NCBI GenBank assembly: GCA_035798135.1
Contig: JAPFBR010000003.1
Coordinates: 186,001 to 250,000, forward strand
Direction: 5' to 3'
DNA: 64,000 bases
Origin: Sediminicola sp035798135
GTDB taxonomy: Bacteria; Bacteroidota; Bacteroidia; Flavobacteriales; Flavobacteriaceae
Shown: positions 47,136 to 55,561 of the stretch, piece after piece
Numbering within the stretch: the first letter of the stretch is position 1
How the letters are laid out: each line of letters opens with the position of its first letter
Translations under genes and position numbers: made by a program
The notes under the pieces: model-generated
The model's database searches: none
Told to the model about the DNA's origin: nothing
The model's input: only the letters and a program-made list of their open reading frames with translations

Positions 47136-47915
47136 ATGATAATGGGCAAGATAATTGCTATAGCAAATCAAAAAGGTGGGGTTGGGAAAACCACCACTTC
47201 CGTGAACCTCGCTGCCTCTTTAGGTGTACTGGAAATGAAAGTATTGTTGATCGATGCTGATCCGCAAGCCAATGCTACCTCCGGTCTAGGAATAGACGTG
47301 GACAATGTGGAAATGGGAACGTATCAACTACTGGAGCATTCCAAAACAGCTTTGGAAACGATTATTACAACATCCTCCCCAAATGTGGATCTGATTCCCT
47401 CACATATCGACCTTGTGGCCATTGAAATTGAATTAGTGGACAAAGAGAAAAGGGAATACATGATGAAGCAGGCCCTGGAAGGGTTAAGGGAAAAATATGA
47501 TTATATTTTGATCGATTGCGCTCCTTCTTTGGGATTGTTGACATTGAATGCTTTAACAGCGGCAGACTCCGTTATAATTCCTATTCAATGTGAATATTTT
47601 GCTTTGGAAGGTTTGGGCAAATTGCTGAACACCATTAAAAGTGTTCAAAAAATACATAATCCCGATCTTGATATCGAAGGATTATTGCTTACCATGTTCG
47701 ATTCACGTCTACGCCTGTCAAATCAAGTGGTGGAAGAAGTGAACAAACATTTTTCCGAAATGGTTTTTGATACCATCATCCAAAGAAACGTTAGATTAAG
47801 TGAAGCTCCGAGTTATGGGGAAAGCATCATTAAATATGATGCCTCAAGCAAGGGAGCGGCCAATTATTTGAATTTGGCCAATGAAGTAATGAAAAAAAAC
47901 AAGGAGATAGTTTAA
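47136..47915 (+). CDS. parA: ParA/Soj chromosome-partitioning ATPase
   Basis: A 259-residue ATPase (257 if translation begins at the second ATG, 47142, which gives the usual MGKIIAIANQ start). The deviant Walker A motif is QKGGVGKTTTSVNLAASLG. Other motifs are LIDADPQANATSGLG, YILIDCAPSLGLLTLNAL and VIIPIQCEYFALEGLG. It works with ParB to segregate chromosome origins. The parB gene begins one base after its stop. Confidence 0.95.
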   Translation: MIMGKIIAIANQKGGVGKTTTSVNLAASLGVLEMKVLLIDADPQANATSGLGIDVDNVEMGTYQLLEHSKTALETIITTSSPNVDLIPSHIDLVAIEIELVDKEKREYMMKQALEGLREKYDYILIDCAPSLGLLTLNALTAADSVIIPIQCEYFALEGLGKLLNTIKSVQKIHNPDLDIEGLLLTMFDSRLRLSNQVVEEVNKHFSEMVFDTIIQRNVRLSEAPSYGESIIKYDASSKGAANYLNLANEVMKKNKEIV

Positions 47916-47916
47916 T

Positions 47917-48822
47917 ATGGCGAAAGCAGTAAAAAAACAAGCTTTAGGTAGAGGATTGTCCGCACTATTGAAAGATCCAGATAACGATATCAAATCAGCA
48001 TCGGACAAAAATGCAGATAAGGTTGTAGGGAATATTGTAGAATTGGAGCTTTCGGCCATTGAAATGAACCCATTTCAGCCGAGGTCCAACTTTAATGATG
48101 AGGCGCTACAGGAATTGGCTACATCTATTCGGGAACTGGGAGTTATTCAACCTATTACCGTAAGGAAGCTCGACTTCAATAAGTATCAATTAGTATCAGG
48201 AGAAAGAAGATTTAGGGCCTCCAAGCTCATAGGTCTGGAATCTGTTCCTGCTTATATCCGAATTGCCAATGACCAAGAATCCTTGGAAATGGCCTTGGTG
48301 GAAAATATACAGCGACAGGACCTCGATCCCATTGAAATTGCTTTGTCCTACCAACGTCTGATTGACGAGATTCAATTGACACAAGAGAAATTAAGTGATC
48401 GGGTAGGCAAAAAACGGTCAACCATCACCAATTATTTACGACTTTTACGATTGGATCCCATTATCCAAACCGGCATCCGTGACGGCTTTGTAAGTATGGG
48501 ACACGGGAGAACCCTGGTAAACGTTGAAAAAAGAGAGGATCAGATTGACCTATATGAGAAAATAGTTGGACAAAACTTATCTGTTAGGGATACTGAAATA
48601 GCCGTTAAGGCCTATCAATATGCCTTGGAAAATCCGGAAAAAGCTCAGAAAAAGGCGGTAAAAACACCTGATTTCATCAAAAAGGATGCTCCAAGATTTA
48701 GCGACTACCTCTCCGTAAAAGTAGATGTAAAAGCTTCTGAAAAGGGGAATGGCAAAATAACCATCCCATTCGGTTCCGAAGAAGAATTTCAGCGTATAAA
48801 AAAACTGATCACAGGTGAATAA
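47917..48822 (+). CDS. parB: ParB/Spo0J chromosome-partitioning protein
   Basis: A 301-residue DNA-binding and CTPase-type protein. The N-terminal motif is KQALGRGLSALL. The ParB/Srx core (about 45-135) has NPFQPRSNF, LGVIQPITVRK, LVSGERRFRASKLIGL and ALVENIQRQDLDPIEIA. The helix-turn-helix (about 150-175) is LSDRVGKKRSTITNYLRLLRL. A C-terminal dimerisation region follows. Its 3' end overlaps the DUF5683 gene by 8 bases. I saw no parS site in the window. Confidence 0.95.
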   Translation: MAKAVKKQALGRGLSALLKDPDNDIKSASDKNADKVVGNIVELELSAIEMNPFQPRSNFNDEALQELATSIRELGVIQPITVRKLDFNKYQLVSGERRFRASKLIGLESVPAYIRIANDQESLEMALVENIQRQDLDPIEIALSYQRLIDEIQLTQEKLSDRVGKKRSTITNYLRLLRLDPIIQTGIRDGFVSMGHGRTLVNVEKREDQIDLYEKIVGQNLSVRDTEIAVKAYQYALENPEKAQKKAVKTPDFIKKDAPRFSDYLSVKVDVKASEKGNGKITIPFGSEEEFQRIKKLITGE

Positions 48823-49462
48823 ATCACTTTGCTCCTTATTATTTTTTTTTCTTTTAATACTTTTCTCCTCAGCACAAGAGAAACAAAAGGATACCACCGC
48901 AGTAGATTCTGTAAAAACGGATCTTACTAAAAAAGGCGTTGTGGTCAAGGATGTGATTGTAGAGAAAAGGGAGGAAATAAACCCTTTGGCACCAAGTAAG
49001 GCAGCCTTTTTTTCCGCCATTCTACCGGGATTGGGCCAAATCTACAACAAACGTTATTGGAAAGTTCCCCTTGTATATGCAGCAATTGGCACAGGAGTGT
49101 ATGTTTATGTTGTCAATGATGATTTTTACGATCGCTTTAGAACTGCATTTAAAAGAAGAAAGGCGGGGTTCATTGATGATGAGTTTTACGATATCAACCA
49201 AAGTGGGGTGGTTCCCGGAAATCCAGATCTTTCTGATGTAGCATTGCAAGATGCCCAAGAGCGGTACCAACGGGATAGGGATCTAGCCTTGGTAGTCACA
49301 ATTGGCCTATATGCCCTTAATATTATAGATGCCAATGTGGATGCCCATTTACGTCAATTTAATGTAGATGACAACTTGAGTATGGACTTTAAACCTTACT
49401 TGGAATACAACCCAATTAACGCCAATGCCAATTACGGAATGGCATTAATCATAAAATTCTAG
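48815..49462 (+). CDS. DUF5683 membrane protein
   Basis: A 215-residue protein of unknown function with a signal sequence (1-20), a Lys/Asp-rich linker, and the DUF5683 core: SKAAFFSAILPGLGQIYNKR, YWKVPLVYAAIGTGVYVYVV, DFYDRFRTAFKRRK, then a second membrane segment near residues 160-178 ending LNIIDANVDAHL. It sits between parB and dapB, a gene order I know from many flavobacteria, and overlaps parB by 8 bases. Confidence 0.88.
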   Translation: MNKSLCSLLFFFLLILFSSAQEKQKDTTAVDSVKTDLTKKGVVVKDVIVEKREEINPLAPSKAAFFSAILPGLGQIYNKRYWKVPLVYAAIGTGVYVYVVNDDFYDRFRTAFKRRKAGFIDDEFYDINQSGVVPGNPDLSDVALQDAQERYQRDRDLALVVTIGLYALNIIDANVDAHLRQFNVDDNLSMDFKPYLEYNPINANANYGMALIIKF

Positions 49463-49465
49463 CGC

Positions 49466-50167
49466 ATGAAAATTGCATTATTTGGATACGGTAAAATGGG
49501 TAGGATGATAGAACAGACCGCTATCACCCGCAACCATACCATTGTAGCCAAAGTAGATGTGGACACCCAAGAAATTGATTTTTCCAATATCGATGTGGCC
49601 ATAGATTTCAGTCAGCCCGATGCGGCTTTTGACAATATTAAAAAATGCATGGAACACAACGTTCCCGTTATTTCAGGAACCACGGGATGGTTGAAAGATT
49701 ATGCCAATGCCGTAGCATTTTGTAATGAACATAAGGGAGCATTTATTTACGCTTCCAACTATAGTTTAGGGGTCAATATTTTTTTTGAGCTGAACGAATA
49801 TTTGGCGAAAATAATGAAGACCTTGGACCAGTACAAGGTATCCATGGAAGAAATACACCATACCCAAAAGTTGGATGCTCCTAGTGGCACAGCCATCACC
49901 TTGGCTGAAGGCATCATAAAGAACACAGATTATAAAGGATGGGAACTGGAGAAAGCAACAGTTTCCAATATTCCTATTGTTGCCAAACGCATTAATGATG
50001 TTCCGGGTACACATTCCATCAATTATGAAAGCCCTGTGGATAGCATTGAGATCAAACATACCGCACATAATCGGGAAGGTTTTGCCCTTGGAGCAGTCGT
50101 AGCCGCCGAATGGATTGTGGGCAAAACAGGAGTTTTCACTATGAAGGATGTGTTAAACCTAGGTTAA
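49466..50167 (+). CDS. dapB: 4-hydroxy-tetrahydrodipicolinate reductase
   Basis: A 233-residue NAD(P)H-dependent reductase of lysine and diaminopimelate synthesis. The Rossmann motif is GYGKMGRMIE at residues 7-16. The catalytic-region motif is EEIHHTQKLDAPSGTA, with catalytic His and Lys. SGTTGW and HTAHNREGFALGAV are further conserved elements. It begins four bases after the DUF5683 stop and is followed by lepB. Confidence 0.96.
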   Translation: MKIALFGYGKMGRMIEQTAITRNHTIVAKVDVDTQEIDFSNIDVAIDFSQPDAAFDNIKKCMEHNVPVISGTTGWLKDYANAVAFCNEHKGAFIYASNYSLGVNIFFELNEYLAKIMKTLDQYKVSMEEIHHTQKLDAPSGTAITLAEGIIKNTDYKGWELEKATVSNIPIVAKRINDVPGTHSINYESPVDSIEIKHTAHNREGFALGAVVAAEWIVGKTGVFTMKDVLNLG

Positions 50168-50265
50168 GAAACGTAACAATAGAACACCTTCCGGTACTTA
50201 GTTATAGACAATATCTTTTGGATACCCCAAAAAAACAATTTTAAGTTCACCAATAACAATATCGT

Positions 50266-51957
50266 ATGAACGGCACACAATGGATTCTTTTTATTTTGAT
50301 CATACAGGTCATCCATTTTTTAGGAACATGGAAATTATATGTAAAAGCTGGTAGAAAAGCATGGGAGGCCGCTATTCCAATTTATAATGCCATTGTATTG
50401 ATGCAAATCATCAACCGACCGAAATGGTGGGTATTCCTACTCTTTATTCCGGTCATCAACCTGCTTATGTTTCCCGTAATTTGGGTAGAGACCATTCGAA
50501 GTTTTGGAAAAAACTCCCTATTGGACACTTGGCTGGTCATTTTAACCCTAGGCTTATATCTCTATTATGTAAGTTATACGCAAGATGTCAAATATGTTGA
50601 AAATCGCAGCAGACACCCTAAAACGGCATTAGGAGAGTGGGTAAGTTCCATTGTATTCGCAATTGTTGCAGCTACCTTGGTACACACCTATTTTATCCAG
50701 CCTTATGTTATCCCTACAGGATCTTTGGAAAAAACTTTACTTATAGGTGATTTCCTTTTTGTGAGCAAGTTTCATTATGGTGCCAGAACCCCTATGACTA
50801 CCATTGCTGCTCCAATGGTCCACGATACCCTGCCTATCCTCAAAACCAAATCCTATTTGAGTAAACCCCAACTCCCCTATTTTAGGCTTCCCGGTTTCGA
50901 AAAAGTAGAACGAAATGATATTGTGGTGTTCAGTTGGCCAGCGGATACTGTACGGCAGTTCTTTAAAAAAGAAAAAGGGGTCAAAAAACCAATAGATAAG
51001 AAGTCGAACTACGTTAAAAGATGTGTGGGCATCCCAGGGGATAGCCTTTCCATTGTAAATGGGGACGTGTATATCAATGGTGAAAAATTAGTCCTGTCCG
51101 ACAGGGCTAAACCTATGTTCCTTCATGTGGTTACTACCAAAGGACAAATTGGCAACGCCGCTATTAGCCTATTGGGCCGCAATAATTTTGGTGGTAATGT
51201 GATAAAAGTCCCAAACGAAGTTTTGACACAAGATAAGGTTGCAGAAGTTATAGAACAAAAGACCACCTTGGAGGAGTTTGAAAAGGATTCCTTATACACC
51301 TATTATACAGGTAACATTTTTGATGGCAAGGTAGTTTCATTTCTAAAGGCTACTGCTGTAAATTCCAAAGCCCTCTTTAACATGACCGAGGAAGAGGCTA
51401 AGAATGACATCGGAAAAGCGGACATCGTCAACATTGAGAAATTCAGCTTTAAAAAGCCTGAAACCGCTATTTTCCCACAAAGTGGACAATATCCAGGCAC
51501 CCAAGATAATTTTGGACCTATTTATCTACCAGAAGCTGGAAAGACCATTGCTTTAAACGTAAAAGTCCTTCCCCTTTATAAGAAAATATTACGGGAATAC
51601 GAGGGGAATACACTTGCTGTCTCTGGAAATCAAATAAGTATCAATGGACAGGTAACGGACTCCTATACCTTCAAGCAGGGGTATTACTGGATGATGGGAG
51701 ACAATCGTCATAAATCTGAAGACAGTAGGTTTTGGGGTTTTGTTCCAGAAAACCATATTGTAGGTAAACCGGTTTTTATATGGATGAGTATTGATGGGAT
51801 CAATGAAGGAGTTAGCAATTGGAAAGTTCGCTGGGATCGTGTTTTCACGACGGTCGGTGGTGATGGGGAACCCCAATCTTATTTTAAGTACTTTCTAATA
51901 GCCCTTGCCGGTTGGTTTGTGTTTGATTATTTTAGAAAAAAGAAGAAAAAGAAATAA
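50266..51957 (+). CDS. lepB: Signal peptidase I, extended form
   Basis: A 563-residue membrane serine protease that removes signal peptides. The N-terminal 110 residues hold several membrane helices resembling a DUF5684-type domain. After another helix (about 127-146) comes the catalytic Ser153 in YVIPTGSLEKTLLIGD and the general-base Lys251 in YVKRCVGIPGDS; MMGDNRHKSEDSRFWGFVP lies near the C-terminus. About 170 residues between the Lys box and that last box have no counterpart in the 324-residue E. coli enzyme; long forms like this are usual in Bacteroidota. The protein ends in a membrane helix and a Lys-rich tail. Confidence 0.95.
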   Translation: MNGTQWILFILIIQVIHFLGTWKLYVKAGRKAWEAAIPIYNAIVLMQIINRPKWWVFLLFIPVINLLMFPVIWVETIRSFGKNSLLDTWLVILTLGLYLYYVSYTQDVKYVENRSRHPKTALGEWVSSIVFAIVAATLVHTYFIQPYVIPTGSLEKTLLIGDFLFVSKFHYGARTPMTTIAAPMVHDTLPILKTKSYLSKPQLPYFRLPGFEKVERNDIVVFSWPADTVRQFFKKEKGVKKPIDKKSNYVKRCVGIPGDSLSIVNGDVYINGEKLVLSDRAKPMFLHVVTTKGQIGNAAISLLGRNNFGGNVIKVPNEVLTQDKVAEVIEQKTTLEEFEKDSLYTYYTGNIFDGKVVSFLKATAVNSKALFNMTEEEAKNDIGKADIVNIEKFSFKKPETAIFPQSGQYPGTQDNFGPIYLPEAGKTIALNVKVLPLYKKILREYEGNTLAVSGNQISINGQVTDSYTFKQGYYWMMGDNRHKSEDSRFWGFVPENHIVGKPVFIWMSIDGINEGVSNWKVRWDRVFTTVGGDGEPQSYFKYFLIALAGWFVFDYFRKKKKKK

Positions 51958-51977
51958 TCCATTTTATTAAACCAAGA

Positions 51978-52610
51978 ATGAAGCTACTCCTGCATCCTGG
52001 ATATTTTTTGAATATTGCCAATTTTGTGGCCATAGCCAAAAATGATATCTGTTGGGAGATTTCTGGCAATTATCAAAAACAGACTTATAGGAACCGTTGT
52101 TATATAGCCACTGATATAGGACGACATCCAATCAATATCCCCATTCAGCATGTTGGCGGCAAGCATGGCAGGCAAAGTTACAAAGATGTAAAAGTCGATA
52201 ATTTCTACCATTGGCAACGCCAACATTGGCGTACACTGGAAACGGCATACAGAACCTCTCCCTTTTTTGAGTTCTATGAGGATGACCTGGTGGGGCTATT
52301 TAATACAGAACACAACTATTTATTGGATTTTAATTTGAAGTCCATTGAAGCCATCTGCAACTGTCTTCAAATACCAATGCCTGAAGACAACACCTCCGAA
52401 TTTGAGAAAGAACCAAGAGATTATGAAGATGCACGCTTCCTGATCAATGCCAAAGTGAATCCGCCACTAGTTCAAAAACCATACGTTCAGGTTTTCGATG
52501 ACCGCAATCCATTTATTGACAACCTTAGTGTTTTGGATCTTTTGTTCAACGAAGGTACCAACGCCTTATCCTATCTTAAAGAACACCAATTAGACCTGAA
52601 GGATGCTTAG
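51978..52610 (+). CDS. WbqC-like family protein
   Basis: A 210-residue cytoplasmic protein of the WbqC family. It starts LLLHPGYFLNIANFVAIAKN and contains KQTYRNRCYI, PINIPIQH and YRTSPFFEFY. WbqC proteins are often encoded near sugar or lipid modification genes and resemble enzymes acting on nucleotide-linked sugars, but no reaction is established that I know of. It overlaps the next gene by 8 bases. Confidence 0.88.
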   Translation: MKLLLHPGYFLNIANFVAIAKNDICWEISGNYQKQTYRNRCYIATDIGRHPINIPIQHVGGKHGRQSYKDVKVDNFYHWQRQHWRTLETAYRTSPFFEFYEDDLVGLFNTEHNYLLDFNLKSIEAICNCLQIPMPEDNTSEFEKEPRDYEDARFLINAKVNPPLVQKPYVQVFDDRNPFIDNLSVLDLLFNEGTNALSYLKEHQLDLKDA

Positions 52611-52911
52611 ATTCTGCGTTCATTATGGAATACATCTTTTAGTCCCAATAGCTATAGGGCTCTATTTTTATAAGGAGAAGAAATTTTGGGTAATTCTTAT
52701 ATTATTGGCTGGGATATTAATAGACCTAGACCACCTTTTGGCAAGTCCCATTTTTGATAGCACAAGGTGCAGTATTGGATTTCATCCCCTTCATTCCTTT
52801 TGGGCTATTGTCATTTATATTGGATTATTATTCTTTAAGAAAACAAGAATTATAGGCCTTGCATTATGCATCCATATTATTGCGGATATGGCTGATTGTC
52901 TGTTGATGTAG
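52603..52911 (+). CDS. DUF6122 small membrane protein
   Basis: A 102-residue protein with three or four predicted membrane helices and a cluster of acid and His residues: LIDLDHLLASPIFDSTRC, GFHPLHSFWAI and HIIADMADC. It resembles the membrane-bound metal-dependent hydrolase (YdjM-like) fold in miniature. Function is unknown. It overlaps the WbqC-like gene by 8 bases and ends against the convergent EEP-family gene. Confidence 0.85.
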   Translation: MLRFCVHYGIHLLVPIAIGLYFYKEKKFWVILILLAGILIDLDHLLASPIFDSTRCSIGFHPLHSFWAIVIYIGLLFFKKTRIIGLALCIHIIADMADCLLM

Positions 52912-53943
52912 TTATAATTTGATGGAGGCCATTACCGGAAAATGGTCCGACAACTTTACGTCGTAATTTTTATGGGCCAGGACCTCCATTTCATCTTCCA
53001 CCAAAATAAAATCGATCCTTAATGGTAAAAATTTAAAGTTATAGGTTCTACCATAACCCTGTCCCATTTCCATGAATGTATCCTTCATATCACCCTTAAT
53101 ATCATAATAGACACTGGAATATTGGGAGTTGTTGAAATCCCCACAAATTATTTTTTTATGGGATGTCGTATTACTATGCTCCAAAACAATTTCGGCCTGT
53201 TCCTGTTGCTTTACAAAAGAATTACCCAATCTTTTTAATAATTTTTGTGATTCTTCCCTACGTATGGATCCGGGACGAACCCTTAGGGATTGGAGATGTA
53301 GGTTATAAATACGTACCGTATCCAATTTTACAACGATATCCGCAAATAACGCATTATTGCCACTGTTTGGAAAATTGAGGGAGCCCTTATTTATAATTGG
53401 AAATTTAGAATAAATGGCCTGTATAACCTTATCGCTATGAACACCAAATTCAAAATTCACGTACTTATAGTCATACTGTTTAAAATCCTCACTCTTGATT
53501 TTTGTATAGTCGAATTCCTGAAAACAGACAATATCCGCATCTTCTTCCTTAATAAATTTAACAATATTATCACTCAATTGGGGGTTGTTTTCCCTTGAAT
53601 TACCGCGAAAAGACTGTGTATTAAAGGTTAGGACGCTAAGGCTTTTTTCTGCTGATTCTGGAGTGGAATCAAAAAATTTAATGAAGGTCCCCAAGGAAAA
53701 GTACCCTATTAGTAGTATTAAAAAAGACAACCAAAACTGTTTTCTACGCTTTAACAACCAATAGATCATGAATAGCACATTCACTGCGACCAGATATGGC
53801 ACAGCGAGACTAAAAATAAATAGGAATGAAATTGATTGAAGGGAGATATGTGGCACTATACAGGAAAACAACAGCAGTAAAGCCGCTATTGAATTCAGAA
53901 AAAAAACGAATTTGTTTACAATAGACAATTTTTCCACAACCAA
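52912..53943 (-). CDS. Endonuclease/exonuclease/phosphatase-family membrane protein
   Basis: A 343-residue protein with three N-terminal membrane helices (about 10-85) and an EEP-family catalytic domain (about 100-343). Motifs are LTFNTQSFRG, IVCFQEFDYT with the metal-binding Glu, IYNLHLQSLR, ICGDFNNSQYS and LSDHFPVMASI. Such proteins hydrolyse phosphodiesters or phosphate esters at the envelope; the substrate is unknown. No ATG precedes the first helix: TTG at 53943 or GTG at 53937 are the possible starts. It follows the rhomboid gene after two bases. Confidence 0.88.
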   Translation of the reverse strand: MVVEKLSIVNKFVFFLNSIAALLLLFSCIVPHISLQSISFLFIFSLAVPYLVAVNVLFMIYWLLKRRKQFWLSFLILLIGYFSLGTFIKFFDSTPESAEKSLSVLTFNTQSFRGNSRENNPQLSDNIVKFIKEEDADIVCFQEFDYTKIKSEDFKQYDYKYVNFEFGVHSDKVIQAIYSKFPIINKGSLNFPNSGNNALFADIVVKLDTVRIYNLHLQSLRVRPGSIRREESQKLLKRLGNSFVKQQEQAEIVLEHSNTTSHKKIICGDFNNSQYSSVYYDIKGDMKDTFMEMGQGYGRTYNFKFLPLRIDFILVEDEMEVLAHKNYDVKLSDHFPVMASIKL

Positions 53944-53945
53944 CC

Positions 53946-54815
53946 CTATTCTTTGCCTGCCTTGAAAAGAAAGTCCTTCTCCAATTTGGACAAGCTCTCG
54001 TAACCCGATTTGCTGATTTTATCAAGTATGGCATCTATCTTACGTTGCCTGCTTTCCTTATCGTGGTCCACTGTGGACTTTGCAGTGGATTTAGTCTTGC
54101 GGTATACCGTTTTCATTGTTGCTTTATTGGATTTTTTAAAGAGACTTGACAAACGATCCAATAGCCTTGAAAATCCTTCTCCTATATCCTTCCCTTTTAC
54201 CAATTGTCTCGCATAAACATACCCCAGTAGGGCACCTCCCAAATGCGACAAATGTCCTCCTGCATTACCTCCAGTCGGAATCTGAATCAAATCTACCAAA
54301 ACAAAAAATACGCCGATGTACCATAGTTTAACGTTAAAAAAGACGATCCTTACCTCTTGGTTGGGGATATAGGTACACACAAAAATCAAAACAGCTGTGA
54401 CCCCGGCCGAAGCTCCTATCAAAGAAGTATTTATTCCCAAAAATGCGGGAAATATATTATAGCTCAAAAGAAAAAGAAGTCCCCCAAAAATGACCCCTAA
54501 AAAATAGACATTGATAAATCTTTTTGGTCCAAATAGGTTTAAAAAGATTCGGGCTGCAAAGTAAAGCATCACCATATTCCAAAATATATGTCCAAGCCCG
54601 GCATGGAAGAAGGAATAGGTAATTATGGACCATGGCTGCACCAAAAAGTCAAAAAAATCTTTGGGCAACTCAAACCACCGCATCAAAATATTTGGCGATA
54701 ACTGAAGTAAGAAAGTCAGTAAGCCATTAAAAATAAATACCACCACATTAATTGCGATCAATTTTTCTGCGATGCTAAGTCTGGCAAACTGATATTTTAA
54801 ATTTCCTGTATTCAT
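53946..54815 (-). CDS. Rhomboid-family intramembrane serine protease (second of a pair)
   Basis: A 289-residue six-helix rhomboid. The catalytic Ser136 is in SLIGASAGVTAV, the catalytic His191 in GGHLSHLGGALLG, and the conserved HAGLGHIFWNMVMLY segment at about 71-85. I use the ATG at 54815, two bases after the upstream rhomboid stop; the frame can be extended to a TTG at 54827. A basic C-terminal tail of about 90 residues follows the last helix. It lies in a leftward run: small membrane protein, mutL, rhomboid, rhomboid, EEP protein. Confidence 0.93.
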   Translation of the reverse strand: MNTGNLKYQFARLSIAEKLIAINVVVFIFNGLLTFLLQLSPNILMRWFELPKDFFDFLVQPWSIITYSFFHAGLGHIFWNMVMLYFAARIFLNLFGPKRFINVYFLGVIFGGLLFLLSYNIFPAFLGINTSLIGASAGVTAVLIFVCTYIPNQEVRIVFFNVKLWYIGVFFVLVDLIQIPTGGNAGGHLSHLGGALLGYVYARQLVKGKDIGEGFSRLLDRLSSLFKKSNKATMKTVYRKTKSTAKSTVDHDKESRQRKIDAILDKISKSGYESLSKLEKDFLFKAGKE

Positions 54816-54817
54816 AG

Positions 54818-55561
54818 CTAATCCCAACGGTTTTTATTAAACTGGTTCTTCTTCCAGTACCACATCATAAGAAATCCTATCAATGCACCACCTATATGTG
54901 CAAAATGGGCAATTCCACTTCCAAAGATAGCATAACCGGTAATCCCCGAAAACAAATCCAGTCCTATTAAAACGGGAATGAAGTACTTCGCTTTTATGGG
55001 TACAGGTACAAATATTAAGAAAAGCTCACTATTGGGATAAGACATCCCAAAGGCAACCAATATACCATATATGGCACCCGAAGCTCCAACAGCAGGGGTA
55101 TTATAAGCACTTAAAAAGTTATCGATGGTGCTTCTAGAGGCAAGATTGTACCAATCCGGACTATACTTACCGCTCGATATTATTTCTATGACCTGGCTCC
55201 TAGTTATTCCTGAATTTACCAAGGCATCCATACCCTCGTTAAAATAATAATAGTTCACTGCGGTATGCAATAGGGCCGATCCCAACCCTGCGGAGAAATA
55301 GAAAAAGAGAAATTTGTTTCTCCCCCACATCCGTTCCAAAGGTGTTCCAAATGCCCATAGCGCATACATATTGAACACTATGTGCATTAATCCTCCATGC
55401 ATGAACATGTGGGAGATGATCTGCCACAATTCAAAATTCGCATTCTGCGGGAACCAAAGGGAAAACCACTGATACATTTGATCACCAAATAAGGAGGTGG
55501 CCACAAAAAACATTACGTTAATTATAAGTAAATGCTTAATAGCATCTGTCAATCTTCCCAT
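54818..55561 (-). CDS. Rhomboid-family intramembrane serine protease (first of a pair)
   Basis: A 247-residue rhomboid. The catalytic Ser161 is in AVGASGAIYGI, the catalytic His222 in HFAHIGGALIGF, and HMFMHGGLMHIVFNMYALW at about 51-69 is the usual second-helix motif. A loop insertion of about 40 residues lies before the GASGA helix. It starts directly after the mutL stop, with no base between, and the next rhomboid begins two bases after it. Confidence 0.94.
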   Translation of the reverse strand: MGRLTDAIKHLLIINVMFFVATSLFGDQMYQWFSLWFPQNANFELWQIISHMFMHGGLMHIVFNMYALWAFGTPLERMWGRNKFLFFYFSAGLGSALLHTAVNYYYFNEGMDALVNSGITRSQVIEIISSGKYSPDWYNLASRSTIDNFLSAYNTPAVGASGAIYGILVAFGMSYPNSELFLIFVPVPIKAKYFIPVLIGLDLFSGITGYAIFGSGIAHFAHIGGALIGFLMMWYWKKNQFNKNRWD

